Assembly: GCF_026151205.1 (NCBI RefSeq)
Contig: NC_087080.1
Location: forward strand, 10,587,837-10,651,836
Direction of reading: 5' to 3'
Length of the DNA: 64,000 bases
From: Bolinopsis microptera
Taxonomy: Eukaryota > Ctenophora > Tentaculata > Lobata > Bolinopsidae
Part shown: piece after piece, positions 58,095 to 64,000 of the stretch
Numbering within the stretch: position 1 is the stretch's first letter
Layout of the letters: every line of letters begins with the position of its first letter
The notes under the pieces: generated by a model
Databases searched by the model: none
The model's input: only the letters and a program-made list of their open reading frames with translations
What the model was told of the DNA's origin: nothing
Made by a program: the position numbers and the translations under genes

Positions 58095-59773
58095 CGTTCA
58101 GTCGTTATCTCAGTTTTCACTCCTTTACTGTGTCTCCAGTCCTCTGTGTAGTTGTCTATCTGCTTGAGAATAGCTTCTTTAAGGGGTTTTGTGGCTCTAC
58201 ATGAGAAATTGTACTCTCGGTCTGCCATTTCCATCATAACTGGTATACCCAATCCTCCATATCTTGGTGGTAGAGCCATTATGTTCCTTAGTTCATCAGT
58301 GCAGCTAAACAGCCTGTTAATGATAGCTGGGATAAACTCATCTCGTGTTACTTGTTCTAGAGGAGTGAGCCTATCTGCAACTCCTGGGGTAGTTCTGCAC
58401 ACATAGTTCCATCTTTTACTAAGCCCATACCTGTATGCACTGTATGCTATTTGAGGTTCTCTTGATGCTATATCACTTAACTGTTTAAGATCACGACACC
58501 ATTCTTGAACTTTTTCCTCAATGAAAGCCTCTTTTCCTTGGTCTGTTCCGATGAAGCTGCCCAGATATCGTCGACCAATGCTTGTCACATTGACATCTGG
58601 GAATAGGGTTCTCGCCTTCTCTTCGTGCTCAGGCTTGACTATCACCCATGTTTTAGAAGATTTAGGGTTGCATCCAAAGAGTGGTCCTTTAATACAGAGG
58701 TTATCCCACCACTTCCTTATTTCCTCCAGTTTTCCCCCAGCAGCAGAGTCATCAGCATACCAGATCTGAGTCACCTTTCTCTCAATGTTTCCTGCATCAA
58801 TTAATGGTATTGTACCACAGGCATAAAATCCCATGGCAGGTGGATCACCTTGTGTGGTCCCTTCTTCACTAAAAAGATGCTCATCTCCTCCTGCAATGAA
58901 CAGTCTAGCAGGCATTCTGTAGGTGTTCATAATGTAAGTAGCAACTTCTGGACAAACGATGTTCATGTTGTTGAGAGCAGCCTCTCGGTTCAGCAAGTTG
59001 AATGCATTCTCTGCATCCACTAAGATGATAGCTTCAGTTTCAGGGTCTTCAAAGCAGTCCCTTGCAGCATGGACTGCTGCTTCCACTCCTCCCTGAAGAC
59101 CAGCACAAACTTGAATAGGAGCAGTGGCTCCAATCAGATCTTTCTGTAGGAGGGTCATTACTGTTTTCCCTATTATCCTTCTTAAGACTTCACCTATACC
59201 TACTGGCCTGACTCCAGGCTTTTTATCCAGGGGGACAAGTCGACATGCTGTCAATGAGGTCAACAGCGTTGGATCCAAATTCCGGACACATAGTTTCCTT
59301 GCTATCCCTGCTATGGCATTACATAGATCCTCACACTTCTTACCAAACTGTTTAGAACACAGTAGTCTCTTCCATGCATCCGCATCCATCCCTGAAGGCC
59401 CTGCAGCACCCTGTACTCTCTTTGCTGCTTGTCTTATCGATTCCCCGTCAATACTGTCGAATATAACCGGCTCTACCCTCCTCGCTGGTCCACTCAGACA
59501 GCTTCCCTTTGATGCAGGTGATGCCTTGGGATGCTTCTCTTTCAGCACTTTAATCACATCTGGAGTAGGTTCAAGAATCCCGGTGGCATTTTCACCAATC
59601 CACCGCATTGCTGCACTGACTTTTCCTTTCATCATGAGTCGAGTGAAGACTCTCTCAACATGGCCATGTTTATGCTTCCCCTTTCCCCCTTTATGTGCTA
59701 TATATTTTGAAGAATTTTGAGGCTCACGACGTCTCGTCCCATGGGTTAAGTTGTAAGCTGAGTATATGTTCAA
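58028..59773 (-). pseudogene. Retroelement B, reverse transcriptase
   Basis: 581 residues of an RT of a type I have seen widely in cnidarian and other invertebrate proteomes. Motifs: RLVPLDKKPGVRPVGIGEVL, VDAENAFNLLNREAAL (motif A), EEGTTQGDPPAMGFYA (motif B), YADD (339-342), SSKTWVIVKPEHEEKA (motif D), then RRYLGSFIGT and KVQEWCRDLKQLSDIA. The C-terminus breaks at the frameshift near 58090. The N-terminus loses homology around 59745, so this copy is 5'-truncated. I cannot assign the clade firmly. The joined RT plus Zn/RHN/D-x-LDI layout suggests an RLE-bearing LINE. Confidence 0.88.
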
Positions 59774-59774
59774 A

Positions 59775-61089
59775 TCGCCTTACTTCGTATGGTGAAACAT
59801 CGACAGGTTTGCCTTGACCTTTGAGACGAGTGTTTGCCCACCGGGGATCCAAAAATATGATCACCATGAACATTACTTTGACACGTGAACTTATCAAACG
59901 ACTGTAATGATTCCATTAAATTTTCTTAGTACATTTAGCTAGTTTATAGTAGATACACACGATCACAGAATAGAAGAGCACAATTGGGCTCTTTGTTCTG
60001 CGACCGTGTTTCCTCGGTGGGCCGACAGGTTTTTGTTGTGTAGTAGTGCTGGGGAAAAAACACGATTTAAATATCAATGAATGTAAATATTGTTAATTGA
60101 CATTAGTGCCACAGTTTATGTGGTAAAAACAAATTTATGGTCAAACATTATATCGTAGAAGGGCATGATTTACCCACATCACTAAGCATCTGGATGGATA
60201 ATTAGCACACAAGGATAAACTGACCTTTAAACATGACCACCAGCAATATCATATAACCATAGCTCCAAAATAAATAAATTGCTCTACATAGAAACATCTG
60301 GCCTGATCTTATCACATTGTGGTCCCCTGGGGTTCGGTAAAGCCCTTACAGGCAACTGGGTCCTTTTACCAGCCACAATAAAATTGTTCATGTCAGTACT
60401 GTCATAAACTGTAACCAACTATTTAAAAATAAGATATCTTTTGCTAGAATTTTAAATTTTAAGCCATAGAGCAATCTTCTCAATTTTAAAATTTAAAAAT
60501 AACATTTTACCCTAACTATGATGTGGTGGCATTTCATACTTAACTAAAATTCAACTTTGAAAGTCAATAGATTATTAGTCACAACAAAATTATAGTTTAA
60601 GACATCCATTTTGCATTGTGTTCCCAATATTAGAATTTATGATATGTATTGATTGAATAATTGGTAATAAATTTAACTTTTGTTTTATTAACTTTTGTTT
60701 TATTATTTAACTATAACACCATATATTTCCTCACATTTTGTCAGAACTTCCCAACTATTCCATGGTCCTAATTTCAATCGAGATGGATCACTTACATTTT
60801 CATTTTCATGATCTGGAAAACAGATAGATAGATATTGCTTCAAATTTTATGCAAAGTTTTGTATAGCAGTAATTAGTTTATAAAACTTATAAAGCTTAAT
60901 TGATTTTCTTTGGGGGAAAAGTTAAATGGAGGAAATAAAATAAAATGGAACCAAGCAAGTCCACAACAACAGTAAAGTTTATTCACAAAAACATGTTTTA
61001 CATGATTGAAAATATGAATATAAAACATTACATTACATTACTTTGATTCATTATTGAAACGATTAAAAACAAAGCATTGTTCTTTGGTT
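59775..61089. other. No gene seen
   Basis: AT-rich flank of element B. GTAAAGCCCTTACAGGCAAC (60340-60359) is similar to GTAAAGCTCTTGCAGGCAAC (63201-63220). On the minus strand both could encode GKR(T/S)QLP(V/A)RAL, so a short coding fragment of a repeated element may be present twice. Confidence 0.5.
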
Positions 61090-61340
61090 ACTGTTGTAAA
61101 GAATAACGCGCGCTTGTAGGTTTATAACATACTAAAACATAAAACATGCTACGCGCCAAGTTGTTGTCATACGTTGTATGACCCGCCGCGCACGAGTGCG
61201 CGGCTCCCCTGTATCGTAGAAACTCTATATAGTGAAGCGACAGTGGGGGTCACCACGTAATACAACTAAGTTGGACTCGTTGTCGGTCTCGATAATAATA
61301 TTCGGAACAAATATTTTAAGAGTATTACCCGTTTTACCGG
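61090..61340. repeat. Inverted relative of the 21.6-kb hairpin module
   Basis: GTCATACGTTGTATGACCCG, CGCGCAC(GA)GTGCGCGG, and GTGAAGCGACAGTGGGGGTC mirror 21605-21710. AACAAATATTTTAAGAGTAT then TACCCGTT (61305-61332) is another copy of the 16906/22534 terminus. GC-rich hairpins with TTCG-type loops link the two. Confidence 0.75.
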
Positions 61341-61709
61341 GCACGCCAGTCTCTGTACTGTGCGGCGTTCTTTTCAGAGGAGCGAGCAATAAACTAGCAA
61401 GCTAGGTTGTAGGTATAGCACTCGTTAAGCGCGCGCTCAAATTTCGATTGTATTTTGAAAATATATGTAGTATGGTAATGGTTGATACTGATATAAAAAA
61501 TCAGTGTTCAAAAATACATCAACCCAAGGGCCCTGTCAAGGTTTTTTTTTAGAAAAGTCTTAAATATAATAAAATCGACTGTAAAATGAATTTAGTCAGC
61601 AGGTAAATTTTAAAATTTTAATATTTAATTTAATTCATAAGATTTAAAATTTGTTTTTCAAAAAATATTTATTTGGCGCGCCATTTTCAATTTTTTTGCG
61701 CATGTTATT

Positions 61710-62084
61710 GGCTTTTACTAATTCGCTCGCCCAAAAATTTCACGTGACTTTGGTTTTTATGGTTTTGCAGCCGTACAAAACGGTTTTTACATAAACCCTA
61801 ACCCGCAACCCTAACCCTAACCATAACCCCGAAGCTATCCATAACCCTTACCACAACCCTAACCCTAACCCGAGCCCTAAACAATCGAATTCATGTTTTA
61901 CTAGCCTGTCACGTGACCAAAACGGTTTTTGCCCATAACTCTCCAGGGAAGCATTTTTACCTTACGTCATTGGGGGTGATTCGGAATCAGCGTCCAAAAA
62001 TACATCGTTTAGAATCAATTTTATACCCAAAGGGCCTTTTCACAAGAATTTTCTTAAAATTTGGGCGAGCGATTTAGTAGGAGC
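61710..62084. mobile_element. 375-bp MITE with 10-bp target duplication and telomere-like cargo
   Basis: The ends (G)GCTTTTACTAATTCGCTCG...CCCAAA and the mirrored TTTGGGCGAGCGATTTAGTA(GGAGC) are imperfect inverted repeats of about 26 bp. GCATGTTATT occurs directly on both sides (61700-61709 and 62085-62094), a perfect 10-bp duplication. That length points to a Mutator-like origin (inference). The interior carries many CCCTAACCCTAACC units (61795-61880), a CACGTGAC E-box on each side, and the GGGGGTGATTCGGAATCAGC block shared with 28.98 kb. No ORF. Confidence 0.88.
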
Positions 62085-62095
62085 GCATGTTATTT

Positions 62096-63880
62096 GTTTA
62101 AATTTAAGCTTGTCCGGAGTCAATTTAATTATAAGCCAAGGCATGTACGTTTGGAAGTTACATTTTATTTTTAACTGTACAGAATATTCAAATTTGGATG
62201 GTGCATGAAAAACGATGAACTAGTCCATATAGATTTCATACTACACACACAAAATAACACACACAATACACACCACAGTCAAACATAGAAACTATACATT
62301 CACGCACATAACACAAAACACTGATCAGCTCATCCGCTTTACACTAGTGTCTGGACTTGTCTGGAGTGTTCGTCTGGAACGTGGGACGGACTCACAAATA
62401 TATTGTGTAAACGTAGCGCGCGAAACTCAAATATTGTATAACTCTATCATTTCATTACCCAGCGTGATTTACCGCGCCAGAATAATGATATGACGCCGCG
62501 CTATATCCGTGAACCTACAGTGACTTATATTTTATATTTTGTATCTCTTACTACGTAATTGACATACGTTGCATGCCACTTGACATACGTTGCATGCCAC
62601 TTATCTCTGATATTGGGATACGAAACATGTATCAACTACGTAACGCGAAATTAACAATTAAGTTGTATCACACTCCCGGTTTTGGACCCCAATGTTAACC
62701 TTGCAGCAACTGTGTCAGCCCAATATACTCTAGAAGTATGATCACACTTATTTTAATGAACAAAAGACCCATAATTAATATAATCAGATACTCGTCAACA
62801 GCAGCAGTTTCCTTACGTGTGATGTGTTGTCCTTCTCCTTTCTGTGTCCCCGTCGTTTTGTTTTGTGAAATGTATTGTAGTAGTGTTTTAATATTTAAAT
62901 CGAACGCAACTCAATAGAATTAATAATAACAAACACAAATACTATTTTAAATAATTGATTAATATCGATTTATATACGAACCAAACATCAATTATTCTTT
63001 AATAACCTTTTATAAATATATATGTGTTGAACGATCCAGGGCATATCTAAAATTCGATAATGAACTTCATATATTATTAGTGCCGCGTGCTGATAAATAT
63101 TCTGGGAATCAATCCACCCAATCGTGGCGATAACATATTTTTGTGCTTGGCCGGTTTTAGGTTTGAGTTTGTGCTCCAAAAGTGGTAAATCGGGTGCTAG
63201 TAAAGCTCTTGCAGGCAACTGGCTCCTTTTGCCAACTGCTTTTGGTTTAAGCGCTGACTCACATTTGGAACTGGCACTGGTATAATTGTAATATCCTACG
63301 AATTCAGCATGCTATATTATTTTGCAAAACTCGTTTAATATCCGGACAATATTTAAAGTTTATGGTTTTAGGTTTAGGCGCGGCGCACGCGCCGCTTATA
63401 TGTTATAGCTCATTCAGCTTCTGTTTTCAGCGCTGTGTTGCTACACACTGTATAGCATGTGTGTCAAGCGCGGTGCCGCGCCTAAACAGCAAAAGAGTTA
63501 TTTATTTTAAAATTTATTTTTGTATCTCAAAAATGACGTAAAGTTTTTGATATGACGTAGAATTAAAGCTATTTCCGTACAGCCTAAGTGCTAAGCATGC
63601 TCGTTAGAAAAACTATGAACAATGAACATAACATGCTAGCTTTCTTTATTTTTGTAAGTCGCGTCGGCTGACATCTTGGGTTGTACTGGATGTAACAAGT
63701 TTATTATCGGATGTCTACTTATATTTATTATGATATCATTATTCATTGTAATGGCAATAAAATTTAAATTTTGTTTTACTTAAAAATTTTGTTTTACTTG
63801 TAGTGATGACCGAGTCACCGGAGCTTCATTCAAATATATATATTTTAGATGATACTTGCAGGTCATCTAGCCTGACATGA
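62096..63880. other. No gene confirmed; small repeats
   Basis: TTGACATACGTTGCATGCCA occurs twice in tandem at 62559-62602. 63375-63485 has GC-rich inverted phrases (GGCGCGGCGCACGCGCCGC; GCGCGGTGCCGCGCC). The minus-strand frame at 63218-62988 begins PARALLAPDLPLLEHKLKPK, related to the 60.34-kb fragment. I could not assign a family. Confidence 0.45.
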
Positions 63881-64000
63881 AGAACTTCTGAGTCATCAAA
63901 TTCTCTTCTTCGTCGAAGGGGAAGACCACACCTCACATATATTGACATTCTTCGGAGGGACAGGGTGCTTGACGACTGCAAGGAGATTAAAAAAGTCATG
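63881..64000 (+). pseudogene. LINE C-terminal fragment running off the window
   Basis: An open frame of 40 codons after a stop at 63878-63880 reads RTSESSNSLLRRRGRP, then HLTYIDILRRDRVLDDCKEI. The RRRGRPHLTYIDILRRD phrase is typical of the RTE-type LINE C-terminus. It is a different copy and strand from 26804-27797. The rest lies beyond the window. Confidence 0.6.

Overview
The window looks like nuclear DNA of an AT-rich invertebrate animal. It has GT-AG introns of about 70 bp to 1 kb, an immunoglobulin/fibronectin-III gene, TTAGGG-type repeats and several non-LTR retrotransposon families. Two of these carry protein features I associate with cnidarian and other early-animal genomes: a PHD/esterase CR1-like LINE, and an RT whose C-terminus resembles a restriction-like endonuclease. 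A cnidarian or sponge is my best guess, but the sequence does not settle it. There is no bacterial operon, rRNA or clean tRNA gene.

Layout. 1-3105 is a 335-bp satellite array that flips orientation at about 2516. 3.1-15.9 kb is a graveyard of DNA transposons: a foldback MITE, two hAT-type elements with perfect 8-bp target duplications, and a 3.3-kb inverted-repeat element. It also holds minisatellites and a 5'-truncated LINE. 16-23 kb is a patchwork of repeat modules, including duplicated CCGGATATCCGG blocks and GC-rich TTCG hairpins. 23230-28479 is a 5.25-kb TA-flanked element with terminal inverted repeats of about 650 bp. It has accumulated a tRNA-like SINE, a pogo-like element with a transposase remnant, a foldback element and an RTE-like RT fragment.

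30558-35707 (minus strand) is the only host-type gene I can reconstruct. Twelve phase-compatible exons give Ig-Ig-FN3-Ig followed by an acidic linker and a hydrophobic tail that looks like a GPI-anchor signal. The 5' end and signal peptide are not found. 36-48 kb is mostly unique non-coding sequence, rich in the E-box palindrome GTCACGTGAC and in candidate promoter motifs. 47.9-48.5 kb is a mirror arrangement of 15-bp repeats around a telomere-like (GGGTTA/GGGTCA) array.

51.7-59.8 kb (minus strand) is a nested pair of retrotransposons. Element A (about 52.2-57.7 kb) has two intact overlapping ORFs. ORF1 fuses an AlkB-like 2OG-Fe(II) dioxygenase to an SGNH esterase. ORF2 has PHD, endonuclease and reverse transcriptase domains. 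A sits inside the C-terminal nuclease-like region of element B, whose reading frame resumes on the other side at 51.75-52.2 kb. 61.7-62.1 kb is a MITE with a 10-bp target duplication and telomere-like cargo. The window ends inside another LINE fragment.

The AlkB-SGNH ORF1 of element A is the best candidate for something little described. All domain calls were made by reading motifs, without database searches.
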